Source: Siderastrea siderea (lineage: Eukaryota; Cnidaria; Anthozoa; Scleractinia; Rhizangiidae). Taken from it: 64,000 bases of DNA. The first letter of the stretch is position 1; every line of letters begins with the position of its first letter. The translations under genes and the position numbers were made by a program. The stretch lies in NCBI GenBank assembly GCA_964030785.1, contig OZ034971.1:41047804-41111803 (forward strand). The letters are read 5' to 3'. Under the pieces are notes generated by a model. The model saw only the letters and a program-made list of their open reading frames with translations. It made no database searches and was not told the DNA's origin. Positions 45,533 through 57,322 of this stretch are shown in pieces.

Positions 45533-47760
45533 CAAGTTGAGAGCTATCGATAGATTACTGCACCTTGTCAATATAAATGACGTAAACGACCACTTAATTC
45601 AGAATCCTTGAAATTAAACCTTCTACTCTCAAGAGTGCTAAACTTCAAGATAAGTGAAAATCCTTAATTGCATTTTTCCTCATAAAATAGCATTAAATAG
45701 AAATAGTACCCAAAAAGTTCATTTAAGTGGCCATACTATGGGATTTTGTTCACCGGACGACTCTGCATAGCATAAACAAAACCACAAGGAAGTGATGTCC
45801 TTTAAGTCCTTTAATTAAATGTTCACTTGAAAGATTTCGCTCCGCATATACACCAAAGCTAGTTGGAAGTGAAACGGATAGGTCATTTTTGGAGCGACCT
45901 ACCTCCTTGATATTGCTCCTTTGACCGTTATGAAAACTTGTTTAATAAAATATATTCAAAGACCGGCGTTCTCTCTGAAAAGAAGAAAGCAATTTACTTA
46001 TTTGAATTTCTGGTTGAAAGATGGGAACTATGGCATTTGAATGATTATCGTTTTAAACTGGACTACCCTTTTTCGTAGATAAATCTATTTTTTAGAGAAG
46101 TAATTCCCTCACATTTTAATTGTTGTCTCTTTAGAGATTTATTTTTTTTTAAAGATCTGACCTTTTCAAACGCATTAATCCGAGTTAATTGCCAATAAGT
46201 TACTAGAATCATTGATATGTTGCTTCGTATCTATAGTGCCATTAAGGATTAAACCACATTTTGTTCATCGGTCTCCTTGACGACTTGTTTGAGAGGATAC
46301 CTCAAATACTCAAGCGAGTGTATTATCGTGATCTTAAACTCTTGACACATTCCCTTTCGTCAAGGGTTTCGATGAATGTACAATGCCGTAAAACACGCTC
46401 TTACCCTTGATGGTCTATACTTGACCTGATGAAAGGACCTGTTTTGTGTGCGTGCAGGTCAACCCGGCTTTTTAAAATACAATTAAATTTTCCAGAGAAA
46501 TTTCGAATAGGATTTTTTTTACCAGGTATCCGGAGCTCGTATGTAACATTTAACACAGTTTTCAACAATTGAAAACTATTTTTACTTAGAAAATTCTTGA
46601 AGCAGCTATACATTATATGGCACTTATTTATAACAATTGTGCATTATCTTCGTTGATATAATTAACTGCATTCTTGTATCTATTTTCATTAAATATGTGA
46701 AACTCGTCCGGTACAATCTACACGATATGCCAATATTCGTCATTTGCATAGCTTACGTATAAACATCAGGCCGGGGGAAAAAACGTTCATGCACATAATA
46801 TTAAAGCAATTTTCCGAACTCTTGCTAATAAAAACATAAATAGAATAGAAACAGAACAGAATAGAATACAAACTTCAGTTTGATACATTTAGATAAAGTG
46901 ATCTGCATAACAATATTTCGTTCTAAACGTTGCACTGAAATGTCATATCTTTGTCTAATACATGAAGAACACCTCAGCTTGAGAAGAAACACTATGGACA
47001 TTAGAGTTAATACGACTAGATTTTAATAGTTTGAACGTTAGATTTTTTACATGTCCAGATTCGAAATTATTGATCAACTAATTTCAAAATGTTTCAGGCA
47101 AGATAGGTCAAGATATACTGAGCGCGCCTGGTATTTACACATTTTACCAACAAACGTCAAGGTTTCCTTTTTGAGGCGTGTTGATGGATTTTTTGACGGA
47201 GCATGAATTGACCTAACCTAGAAAGATCAGAGAAGGGGCGATGTCTCGTTCGGAATAGCATCCTGACTTACCCTTTTATCGTTCCTTTGGCGGAGCGAGC
47301 TAATGGAAGTTCGCCTTCTCCGGCTTCCTAAATCGTATATCTCACTTCGCCAATCCACTTTCAAATATATTAAAACAGAATACGAAATGTTCTCTTTAGA
47401 AATGGCAGCCGTCTCCTTCCCCTAACCCTCCCCTTAAGCTTATTTTCCGGTGACGATTCTCCTGATTAAGTTTTTTTACAAGGGGTGGAGGGGCGGGGGA
47501 TTGAAAGATTGTACATTTTTATCCCGACAGACAAGCCAAAATAAATAAATGATCGTGGGCGTTTAGTCGCTTTTAGTCGCGCGAAGGTTTTCGTATGATG
47601 ACTGTATTTTTTCCTTTCCGATTTCTGCCAAAATTTTGCAGCCGTTTTTGGTTAGACATGAAGCTGCTATCCCTGTCAGTTTAAGTTGCATTTCGACTGC
47701 TCTTTCAAATACTACCTCATTCGTGTACTCAGTGTCTAAGCGCAAAAAAAGGCACTTCAA
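45533..47760. other. Gene-free stretch
   Basis: No supported gene. A 65-residue minus-strand frame (47760-47563) begins exactly at the edge of the next MITE and has a lysine/glutamate-rich, protein-like composition, but no family, signal or splice evidence. Confidence 0.35.
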
Positions 47761-48566
47761 GGCCGATTTATACTACCGAAAATTTTTGGCACGGCTCGGA
47801 TAAAAATGGTACGCTTACCAAAAAAAATTGGTTCGGCTTGGATAAATTTTGCAGTGTAAATGACTTTCCCCGTGCCAAATTTCATCCGTGCCTGACCAAA
47901 ATTTTATCCGTGCTCGGACCGTCTGAGAAGGTAGTCCGAGCACGGATAAAATTGGTACGCGTACCAAAAAAACCGGCTCGGCTCGGATAAAATGTGCATT
48001 GTAAACGACTAACCGAGCCGAACCAACTTTTTTCTTAATGATTATCGCGTCTTTATTCCTTTGGTCAGCTTCATTTTCTCAAGCTTATGCACAATTTTAA
48101 CGCAACACAACATAGAAGTTGCAAAGCGAAAGTTCTCAAGAAAATAGTGTGTTCTTTTTCTTTTAATGGTTTTCTCAAATTAATGTAACTGAGAAATTAG
48201 CCAAGGAAAATTAAATACATGCAAGTATGGCTGCCTTCTTTATAAACAGGCTGCATCTTCACTTCTTCCTCCTAGAAAGTAGTTGATATGTCTCTTTTAT
48301 TTTATCGCGAGATGCGTTGACTTTACTTGAGATAAGATGAAACGCCCGCCATGTTTGAATGAAAGCGTCTGCATCCGTATTGGGTAAAATTTAAGCACGC
48401 TGGCCTAAAACGTGAGTCGCCGGGTACCCGTACCAAAAAGTTATTTTACAGTGTTTAGCACGGTAAAAAATAGGATGTGTAAACGACGTTACCGTGCTAC
48501 ATTTTTTGGTAAGCGCGCCATTTTTACCCGAGCCGTTGCAAACGTTTTTGGTAGTGTAAATCGGCC
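47761..48566. mobile_element. Harbinger-like MITE, about 806 bp
   Basis: The left end GGCCGATTTATACTACC and the right end GGTAGTGTAAATCGGCC are inverted repeats that continue inward (GGCTCGGATAAAAATGG against CCATTTTTACCCGAGCC). Inside, CGGCTCGGATAAAAT.GGTACG-type motifs recur several times, resembling subterminal repeats. A clean target duplication is not visible. No transposase frame. Confidence 0.7.
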
Positions 48567-49984
48567 TTTATACGGCGGAAACCTCCTCGTATAATCAACT
48601 ATAAGGAGTACACCCTCCTGTTATTTACAGTGTATGAGGCGTTTACCTCTTTTTTCTCTGTTGTCAATGACACTTCAAAATATCACCTTTTGGCCGAGCA
48701 ATTTTGTTTGCTATCTTCTTCGTCATTTATTACAATTTTACCAATTATCAATTACATTACATCTATTGATTTATTTAAAGGAGCGGAGGCAACGAATCCT
48801 CTTAGAAGGTATAAGGGCTTATTAGTTGAGGATCCCTGGAAATAGTGGAGCTCCGTTGCGAGGCACCTTGCTCAGAGTATATGTATCTCCAGGTGTGTCA
48901 ACTTTGGCAGGCCAAGACGTCACGTGACCGTACGACGCCTGACGTCCCTTCAGTTGTACTCGCGTGTTTACATACTGGTGAAAAATGGCGTACTACCCTC
49001 AAACTTAAACATTAACCACCTTTTTTGAGGCTTCAAGTTAAAAGGCTGCATTTTATATGGACATTTTACCACATTAAGGTCGGAGCAATAACCCTTCACT
49101 GGACACTGACAAGAAAGAATTCGCTACCGGGAGCAACGAAAGACGTTGCCTTGGTGGGTGCATGAAAGCAACTGTAGTTTAACAGGTACTCTTCTTAAAT
49201 ATAAAAATAAGTGGACAAGAAATTCATCTTCACAGTTAATCCAACTATGGGATCTAATTTCTTTCCATTAAAACTGGGGTGTTCAGGGCGATCAGGATAA
49301 AGGTCTAGATCAATTCACGTACAAAAATAAATTAAGTGATAGCACGGCCTTTCTCTCTCCTTTAGAATGCTTTTAAAATGAATGTTGTGTAGGTTTTTTG
49401 GATCTTTTTTTACATAAATAGAGTACAAAGTTAAGGCAAACTACCTGTTTTGGACTTGAACAATATGGCTCACCTAAAGCGAAACCGATTGCTTAAGTCA
49501 GACACTCTCAAGCAGTTTCAATATTCTCTTTCCGTTCTTTGCAGTAAAATAAAAAAAAATCATTCCTATTAGGTATGTTGTGCTTTCCGAGAAGTGTGGC
49601 ATTTGCTTTTACAGCAGTACTGATCTAAGGTTTAGATCTGATGAAAACCGTTTCCATTTGAAATATGTTCTTCAGAGGCTTGAGAAAGTAAACAAATAGT
49701 CAAGCACTGACAAAAAACGGCAGTTTTAGTTAAGCCCGGCTGATGGTCTATAAAATCTCAAGAGAAAACTTACCTCCTCTCGGCCTGGAAAACTATCAGT
49801 AGTGGTTATAAAGTACAGCGACCGATGGAACATAAGCTTAAACCGATTCGGCCAAACACTGAAGCAGGCGATTAGCCGATGTTGATAATTTCATTTTAGC
49901 TGAACGAGCAAGAACAAATCGCAAATTAAACGCAAATTTCGATAAAAATGAGTTCGTTCCAGTGATACTGATTTTTGACTAGAC
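48567..49984. other. Gene-free stretch
   Basis: No supported gene. A minus-strand GTAAGT donor-like site near 49770 follows non-coding sequence and could end a 5' untranslated exon, without further evidence. Confidence 0.35.
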
Positions 49985-50449
49985 TTTTAGGGCATTCGTG
50001 TTATTTGTTAACATCCGAACAAGACGAAAACCAAAAAAGGTAACCTATTGACGTCAGAGTAAGTTAAATTATTTTGCCGTTGTAGATGAGCGACGTTTAC
50101 AGTTCATTCAAGCGAACTGCCGATAATCCGAGAAATTTCACAAGCCTTGACATTGCAGAAACCAAACAAGACGATTTGTGAATAAGAAAAAATACTTTAT
50201 GTGAACAGTTTGAAGCCCGAAAACAAAAAAAAAAAACATATAAAAATACATATAATGACCTTTCGAGTTCGGATTCACAGACAAGATCCCCCAGAATATT
50301 GCAGGACAATTGGGAGAACTTTCGGGCTTTTTGATGAACACTTTTTGAAATTAAAGAAAACGTGCGAAAAAAAGCACCGAAACATATTCGGGCTCGAACA
50401 CCATCTTATTCCTTGGGAGTTCCGCTGTTACGCCAGCCTATCTCTATAA
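49985..50449. repeat. Dispersed repeat, copy 2 (pair with 11127-11580)
   Basis: Diverged copy of the 11127-11580 repeat in the same orientation. It stops at the left terminus of the Harbinger element, so the transposon landed at or near the repeat's right edge. Confidence 0.75.
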
Positions 50450-50759
50450 CCCTATTTACACTGCAGAAAAAAACGGCTAGGCAAGGATAAAAAGTGGCAA
50501 AGGTGATTTTCATTTTCGGCAAGGCAAGGATGAATTGTATCGTGTAAACAGTTTAAGCCTGCCTTGCCTCGCCGATGAATTTTTCGGTTTTGGGACCACA
50601 TCCGGACGTTGTCCTATTTTCTAAAAAACCGGCGAGGCAAGGGTGAAAAGCGGCACCTTCCTGTTTTTGGTCGTGGTGTAAACGCTCATACGTGCTCCTC
50701 GCACTTTTCCCGATGATTGTGCGCATGCCTCAGAGATACAGCTTGAAACCAGTTTCAAG

Positions 50760-52580
50760 ATGGCGACCGAGGTAGGAGGGAAGACAAGTTGGAAAACCGA
50801 AGAAGTGGAAAAATTAATCGATTTATGGGCCGAAGAAACAATACAATTCAGTATCGACCATGCAAAAACACCGAGGGAGAAAACGGCCGCATACCGCACA
50901 TTACAAGTCCAACTAGAACAACAAGGTGAAGTATAAATATCTAGTACCATCTTGGAAGCTCAGTTGTGACGAACCTATAGTTTTTTTCACTCTTTCCTTC
51001 ATCATAGGCGTCAAATGTAATCTGAAGGCAATAATAAACAAGATAAGAAAACTTCGTCAGAAGTACAAAGAAGAAAAAACGAAAACAAGTAAGAGTGGCA
51101 GAGCACGAGGGCGAAAGTGGAAATTCTTTGATAAAATGGACCGCATCCTGGGTCACAGAGCCAACATCTCCCCACCTCGGGTCCTTGATTCAAGTGTTGA
51201 CCAGACTGAAGAAGGAGAAGGTGACATGCTGGTGTCAGAAAACAGAGAAGTTGATAATGGCAATAGTAATTGTAGCTGTTACTGATTTGTTTTGTTATCT
51301 TGAACTGTATTAATGTTTGGTAGACATTGTAATTGAATTGTGTAATTGTATATAGACTGGACTAATTAAAGATAACAAAGCGAGTTAGTGGTGCGATTCT
51401 GGTTAACGTTATCAGGGGTATAGAGGTATCTTTCTTAAGAACCGGTTATGTATGTCCTTTAACTCATAGATGAAGATGACACTGGTACCGAGATTTCTGA
51501 CGGTGGTAACGTTATCGAAAGCAGGTCAACACCCCCACCACAGGATGATTTACCTGAAATGCCTCATGACTCAATTGCAACAACTGATTCAAGTACAGAT
51601 GTGAAGCCATTTGTTGAGAAACCATCTGGTGTGAAAGTAAAATCCAAGAGTATTACCAAGAAAACTAAGTTGGAGCGATCTCTTGAGATTCTCTGTGATA
51701 AGATGGTAACTTCAGCAACTTCAGAAATGAATAGGTACTTTACTGCAAAGTTATAAAAAGTGTAATAGGTGCAAAAAGCATCTTTAAGTCTTTTTCCGAT
51801 TTTTCCTGCTATTGACCGAGGGCTTCTGTTGTTGTTGTTTTGTTTTAAGGGCGAAGAAGTAACAAATACCAATATGCTATACCATACTATGATATCATGG
51901 ACACGTGACCAGTTAGTTCCCATAAGGACGAATATTTTAGATAGATCCCTTCCACAACACAATGGAATTAAAATACAATGCCTAATATGGTCATGAGACT
52001 TCCACATGACCGTGTTACTATGGTAACATAATTACAAAATGAGTACATCACAGTTAACTTTGAAGTAAGCAAAAGTAAACAGCACTAAGAACCTGAAGCA
52101 TAACTAAATAAATCTGGTCATAATATCATGTGAGATTTGCATGTGAACAGTTGTTTTCTGTATAATTCTCAAGTTCTATTTATTTGGGCAAAATATTCTA
52201 TATGGATCCACCATTGTCTTGCAAAAATCAAAATACTTACTGTATGTCTAATTAGTTATTTTATTTCTCTCAGATTCTTTAAAATGGAGGAAGACCGCCA
52301 CAGGCGTGAGATGATATTGCAACTGGAGCAGGCAAAATTAGAGTCTGTTAGGCGAAGAGAGGAGAGAGAACACGAATTAGCTGTTCTTCAACTCTTAACA
52401 CGCAATGCATATTTACCTGCAACAAGTATCCAGTCTACCTCAGTTGTACCTGGAGGTTACTGTCCAAGTGTAATTGATGAAACTGGTAGAAGGTCATTTG
52501 AATGGGGCCATGCATTTATGGGTGGTGTAATGGATCAAAGTTCATGTGCATCATCAGAATCAAGCTATACTCAATTGTAA
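50760..52580 (+). CDS. Harbinger Myb/SANT-like DNA-binding protein, four exons
   Basis: Exons 50760-50925, 51008-51220, 51470-51734 and 52274-52580 join in frame across GT-AG introns into about 316 residues. The N-terminal trihelix/Myb-like region has WKTEEVEKLIDLW and, across the first intron, KIRKLRQKYKEEK followed by KWKFFDKMD, the usual pattern of Harbinger-associated Myb proteins (Myb/SANT_DNA-bind_4 type). The middle is acidic and Ser/Pro/Thr-rich. The C-terminal exon starts with a basic coiled-coil-like helix (EEDRHRREMILQLEQAKLE). In Harbinger elements this partner binds the transposon ends and brings the transposase to the nucleus. No stop or frameshift interrupts the model; the last two introns are inferred from splice sites and frame only. 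Confidence 0.8.
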
Positions 52581-52671
52581 TGCATTGAAATGCAAAGCTA
52601 CTCTACTTCAAGTTGAGTTACCTCAGACTGTTAGTATAAAAGTGTAAAACAACTATGACAACCATTAAGGC

Positions 52672-52805
52672 TGGTTTCCATATGATCGCTACGATTGCTA
52701 CGATGGCTGTGATTACTGCAAAAAACGTTCAGCAGTCGTTGTGATCACGTGGAAACCACTCTTCAGCGATCGTTGTGAAATGCTGTGATCGCTAGGATCG
52801 CTGAA
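52672..52805. repeat. Short inverted-repeat fragment, GGTTTCCATATGATCGCTACGAT-like
   Basis: GGCTGGTTTCCATATGATCGC is followed within about 90 bp by the complement-like GTGATCACGTGGAAACCACTC, with several GATCGCT/AGCGATC motifs in between. It is probably a small MITE in the Harbinger spacer, without a clear target duplication. Confidence 0.45.
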
Positions 52806-53167
52806 GTGTAAAAATAGGTTTATTGACAGAGTTTGTTCCTAGTTATCACACTTACAGTGGAAGATCTCAACATTTGTATTTTTAGACTGAATTTGTGACT
52901 CTGATAGTATGTTGCGTTTCTAACTCCAACGCAAAAGTTTAAATACCCTTCTTGATCGCTTTTTCTAAAAAATTAGGTACTTAACAGAGAACGGTAGAAA
53001 GTAATTCCAGGTTTGTTACAGTGGTGCTTCTTTTAAAACTCAACAAATTTACTCTTCTGAAATCATTTTAAGGAATTTAAAAACACCAACAACGGTCTCA
53101 TCTAATTTCTTAGCCTCCTCTTTCAACGTGTGGGGAAAAGCGGTGCTGAAACCAGTTCCTAATTTAT

Positions 53168-53542
53168 GGGTGCATTCTTTTGGGACTATTCTGGTTATTC
53201 TTATTCCGGTTTAGGAATAACAGAATACACGGAATTTCAATTTCGAAAAGAACGCCAATTCTGGAAACGGAATACCCATGGCGGAGGCGACCTGAGAACC
53301 ACTATGTCTGCACACGCGCGGGCGGCCGCTTCGGATTTCCCGCCAAAAATTTCCCAAAAGAACGCGTATTCTGTCTATTCCGAGTAAACCGTATTCCTTT
53401 CATTCTGTTCATTCTGCTATCGGGAGCAGAATGGACGGAATGATATTCCGTTCATTCCGGAAACGGAATAGTTCCCAAAAGAACACAAATACCGTCTATT
53501 CCGAGTATTCCTATTCCGGAATAGTCCCAAAAGAACGCACCC
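53168..53542. mobile_element. 375-bp MITE nested in the Harbinger element
   Basis: The left end GGGTGCATTCTTTTGGGACT and the complement of the right end (GGGTGCGTTCTTTTGGGACT) are inverted repeats. TAT flanks both sides (53165-53167 and 53543-53545), a 3-bp target duplication typical of Harbinger-type MITEs. GGAATA/TATTCC motifs recur throughout. The element lies in the spacer between the two Harbinger genes, so it inserted after the host element formed and left both frames intact. Confidence 0.85.
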
Positions 53543-53680
53543 TATGTCATCTGATAACCATTTGCAAAGTTTTTCTCTAACAAACTTGTTCTGCAGGTAA
53601 GCTTAACAAATCGCTGAAATAAAACTTTGTTAACTTGCGGTTTTGTTGAACTGTTTTATACAGTCAACTAAGGGTGCAGG

Positions 53681-54964
53681 TTATGAACCTGTTCCAATAT
53701 TCGCTCCTCCTTGAGACATAAAAAAGGTCTTAAATGCTGAGCGAATGTCTGTTGCATCATCAGCTTCGTCAAGCACAATTGGAAGTGAATCAGGCTGAGG
53801 CAATGCAGTTGCTTCATTTATCCACGCTTCCAAAACTTCATTTTTTTGGACTTCACATATGTTGTGAAGAATGCATGATGCAGCAATTAAATTCACTACC
53901 CCCGGCACCTCCATATTTATCCTCTTGGAAAATCTCCGAAATCTTCCCTTCCATCGCCCAAATGTGTTTTCCACTGTCATTCGAGCTCTGCTCAATCTGT
54001 AGTTAAATACTCTTTGGCTTTGGGGTGTATTGATGTTTTCCGGATATGGCTTCAAAAGCCATGGTAGCAGAGGATAAGCAGGGTCACCAATTATGATGAT
54101 AGGAACATCTTGGCCACCGATACGTTCCCTTGTATCTGGAAATAATCTCTTGTCGTTTCCTTTCTTATACAATTTGGAATTAGACAAGATACGGGCATCA
54201 TGTACGCTACCGGGCCATCCAATGACAATATCCCTGAAAAGGTAATTACAGTCAACTACAGCCTGCATGACAACACTGTGGTAACCTTTTCGGTTTACGT
54301 AATCACTTTGATCTTCCTTGGGTGCAATAATAGGAATGTGTGTCCCGTCTATTGCCCCAGCGCACATTGGGAATCCCCACTTTTCTTTGTAGGATTCAAG
54401 GACAGATTCCAGCTCATCATTCGTCGGAATGTAAATGAATCTTTTCTGCAGATTCTTAATAATGGCACAACACACATCTTTGAAGCAATTACAAAGGAAT
54501 GCCCTTGATACTCCAAAAAGGTTGGCAATAGTTCGATACACGGCTGTTGAGGCCAAATAGTAGAGTATCATCGCCAGCTTCTTCCTGGCTGGAACAGCTT
54601 TGCGCATTGCAGTGTCCTGCTTTGATATTTCGTCTTCAATTTCATTGAGAATGATCGTGAACGTATCTTTCGTGACACGAAAGTTCTCGTACCATTGTTC
54701 CTGGGTGAAGTAATTGTCAGCCGTTTGAAACCAATCGTCGCTATGCAGCTTCATCCAATACATTCGGTCACGTGGTGGGTTTAATATTAATGTTACTAAA
54801 GACATTAGGATCACCATTATTTTCCTCTTCCTTGACTGCAAGAGCCTTAACGCCCTCCCTCGTTTAGCTAGCTCGTTAATGCGTTGCCAGTTTTCTCTAC
54901 GACAATTTTCTTGTTCTTTTCGCTGCATGGAGTGGAATAAACTTAACAGAACTGTGGACGCCAT
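53681..54964 (-). CDS. PIF/Harbinger DDE transposase (HARBI1-like)
   Basis: 427 residues in one uninterrupted exon. A helix-turn-helix-like region lies around 128-165 (YRTIANLFGVSRAFLCNCF). The DDE_Tnp_4 nuclease core follows, with D206 in AGAIDGTHI, D256 in WPGSVHDARI, D294 in GDPAYPLLPW and E332 in TVENTFGRWKGRFR; all the acidic residues expected of the family are present. Length and order match complete Harbinger transposases. Its start lies about 190 bp from the right terminus, so transcription probably initiates within the terminal region. Full-length frame, intact motifs and intact partner gene make this a candidate for a recently active element; a domesticated HARBI1 gene is less likely because the inverted repeats and partner are retained. 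Confidence 0.92.
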   Translation of the reverse strand: MASTVLLSLFHSMQRKEQENCRRENWQRINELAKRGRALRLLQSRKRKIMVILMSLVTLILNPPRDRMYWMKLHSDDWFQTADNYFTQEQWYENFRVTKDTFTIILNEIEDEISKQDTAMRKAVPARKKLAMILYYLASTAVYRTIANLFGVSRAFLCNCFKDVCCAIIKNLQKRFIYIPTNDELESVLESYKEKWGFPMCAGAIDGTHIPIIAPKEDQSDYVNRKGYHSVVMQAVVDCNYLFRDIVIGWPGSVHDARILSNSKLYKKGNDKRLFPDTRERIGGQDVPIIIIGDPAYPLLPWLLKPYPENINTPQSQRVFNYRLSRARMTVENTFGRWKGRFRRFSKRINMEVPGVVNLIAASCILHNICEVQKNEVLEAWINEATALPQPDSLPIVLDEADDATDIRSAFKTFFMSQGGANIGTGS

Positions 54965-55164
54965 GTTGTGTCTAATAAGTGCGCATGCTCACCATCGTTG
55001 TTTTCATCCTTGCCTGGAACAAAACATCCTTGCCTAATACAAAACCGGTAAGCATGAAAAGTAGTGCGTGTAAACTTTCCTTGCCTCTCCAGAAAGTTAC
55101 GTTACCCTTGCCAATATCCATCCTTGCCTAGCCGATTTTTCTTAAGTGTAAATGGGGCTTATAT

Positions 55165-57030
55165 ATTAATTTTCAATTGCGTACACACGGTTATTTGGGC
55201 TTTATAGAATGCAACTTAGTAAAATGTATTGATAAGGTGGTTGTTTTAGGAAGTATTTATATACTTTCAGCTAGACGACCGCTACTTTCACGATTCACCA
55301 ATCAACCGTCAAATCTTATATATGATTCTCGAATGGAGCTTTGAACTAGTTAATGATACTCCATTCACTGATGTTGGAAGCATTCAGCTCCAGGTGATCC
55401 AGCTAAGCAGGTCAAATAATATACGGATGAGGTCAGCTATTAATAGTTGGCTTTCGTGAATTACAAGAACAACACGAGCTTTTCGGATATTGATTGAAGT
55501 GCAAAGGGGCAGATAGAACGTTTACTCAAAGAATATACGTACGTTAAAGGTCAAACTGGTTGACCTAAATAATTTTTTAATGAACTGGTACGCCAATACC
55601 GTTAACGGTGAAAGTTCTTTTCTCGTTACTGAGATTCCATCAATACTGATAATGCACGCACAAAGAATACTAGATAAAGAGCGAAAAGTGGTCAAAAGGA
55701 AGATTAGAATATTAACATATTCATATATATCTATATTTTTTTCAGCCAGTTCTTCTGCACACACGTTTTTAAGGTTTCATGGAGAAGTGTTACTATTCTC
55801 AACTGTACTGTGTAGTGAGCAAAAGATAAAAACGTAGTAGAGCAAATACATACAGTATTACCACCAGGTGCTTTCAAAACGATTTGTTCGACCCTACATT
55901 TTTTGGGGGGTGGGGGGTGGGGGAGGGGTTGAAGTTCTCTGTGTACATTGTACGAGAGATGTCTTAAGCTTAATGTGCGTCGGTGCATCTTTTTTTAGAA
56001 AACCAGTTTCAGATTTGATAACAAGAAATGTGATGCAACTGGCCCAGAGTTCACCGGCTGTTTTATGGCTAACATGGTTATTGGAATACCAAGAAGACAA
56101 AAAATGATGGTGACACCTTGACCGAGCTCTGTTTTAAGTGTGATGTGTCCAAATCCTGAAAAAGATCAACCGGACAAGAAGTTAGGAAAGTGACGTTCAA
56201 ATCACGTCGCTTGAAATTTACAATCGAAGCTCATGTAAGCAGCCACCTCGGGAAGTTAGAAAAGTGGTCGCAAATTTGGCCTTTCTTAAGCGACCATGTG
56301 ATAAAACAGTAGAGGGTGGTCGCTTACTTAAAAACAAAGGAAAAGAGCGGTCGGCAATTAACAAAAGTGGTCGCGGTCGCTTACGGTAGCGGTCGCCTAC
56401 GAGTGCTTTCAATTACAGAGTTTAAGTGACAATTCAAATGGGGTTCTACAACGCTGGTCGCTTACGAGGGTGTGCGGATATTAGATGACGACGACAGAAA
56501 CTTCGTATACAAAAATGTTATCAAATTTACGGCATGAAGCAAACGTTTCGCTCACCCTAACACTACCAGAACTAATATCTTAACCTGGTTAACATGTCTT
56601 TAGCTTCCCTTCTTTAGCTTTCCTTCAACACAACGCGTAAACCGTTTCTTTCCTACGTTTATCATATCTTCCCGATATATGGTGAAAACAGGACGCTTTT
56701 CTTTTTTTTTTTCTTTTTTTTTTGCTGTCTGTCTAAATCAAGGAAAATGCACCAGCGTCAATTTTGATAAAAACAAATTAAAGCAAAAAAATCATTTCTT
56801 TCTAGTTTTTGGGACTATAGGTGAGAGAAATTCCACCTTTGCATGAAAAGAAAAGTTAACTGACAACTGTACCAACACGGATGGGCCTGAGTCAAGTTGA
56901 GATGGGAAATTGTGTCAAGACGTCATTAATGGTCTCTTGCCTCGTAAAAAGAATACATCGGTAATTAGCTGTGATGATGTTTAGTCGTTGCCTTTTCTAT
57001 TTGATAGAGAGTTGATAGTTTTTGACTTAC
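55165..57030. other. No gene recognised; contains a GTGGTCGC repeat and possibly K2P intron
   Basis: 56180-56470 is a repeat-derived stretch with many GTGGTCGC and GCGACC motifs, related to the fragment at 2784-2890. A G-run lies at 55904-55927. If the K2P exon at 57031-57322 is functional, this stretch is its first coding intron; I searched by eye for the next exon (YG...P followed by a membrane segment) and did not find it. Confidence 0.45.
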
Positions 57031-57322
57031 CTATTGTAGTAAGAGCAGCAAAGACGAATCCACAGCTGTTTATGAAAGTCCAGTTCAGTTGTTTATGTTT
57101 CATCACCGCTCCCGCTGCTTCTATTACGAAACCTTCAAAGTCCTTGTCTGTCATGTTGTATTTGAGATTTATTTCTTTTCTCAGTTCTCTCAACTTTCTT
57201 TCCGTTCTGTCATGTAATGATTCATCTCTTTTTTCAATCAAGGTGAAAATCCAAGCAACAAACAGACCGTACGTGTAAAATAGTCCAACTCGCAGGAATG
57301 TTTTTCCAAGAAGTGAATGCAT
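57031..57322 (-). CDS. First coding exon of a two-pore-domain (K2P) potassium channel
   Basis: 97 complete codons plus one base from the ATG at 57322. Residues about 9-29 (FLRVGLFYTYGLFVAWIFTLI) are the first membrane segment. Residues 30-75 are charged helices matching the extracellular cap, with an NMT glycosylation site. Residues 79-98 (LNWTFINSCGFVFAALTTIG) are the first pore helix and the start of the TIGYG filter. The exon ends at a GTAAGT donor after the first base of that glycine codon, the intron position known to be conserved in many K2P genes. The remaining exons (membrane segments 2-4, second pore) would lie at lower coordinates but were not found, so the gene is partial in this window or a fragment. 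K2P channels carry background potassium current at the plasma membrane. Confidence 0.75.

Larger units (their letters stand above)
50450..55158. mobile_element. Complete two-gene PIF/Harbinger transposon, about 4.7 kb
   Basis: The left end CCCTATTTACACTGCAG and the complement of the right end (GCCCCATTTACACTTAAG) start inverted repeats of about 40 bp that share CGGCTAGGCAAGGAT. Subterminal GGCAAGGAT/GGCAAGG motifs recur on both sides (about 50474, 50519, 50560, 50630; 55014, 55029, 55080, 55110, 55130). Between them lie a Myb/SANT-like gene (plus) and a DDE transposase (minus), tail to tail, the standard autonomous Harbinger content. The flanks read TAA on the left and TTA on the right, so a perfect 3-bp duplication is not seen and the exact ends may be off by one or two bases. 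Confidence 0.9.

Noticed and set aside
55522..55837. Hydrophobic frames on both strands as a possible second K2P exon
   Set aside because: They lack the GYG remainder, the following membrane segment pattern and a suitable acceptor.
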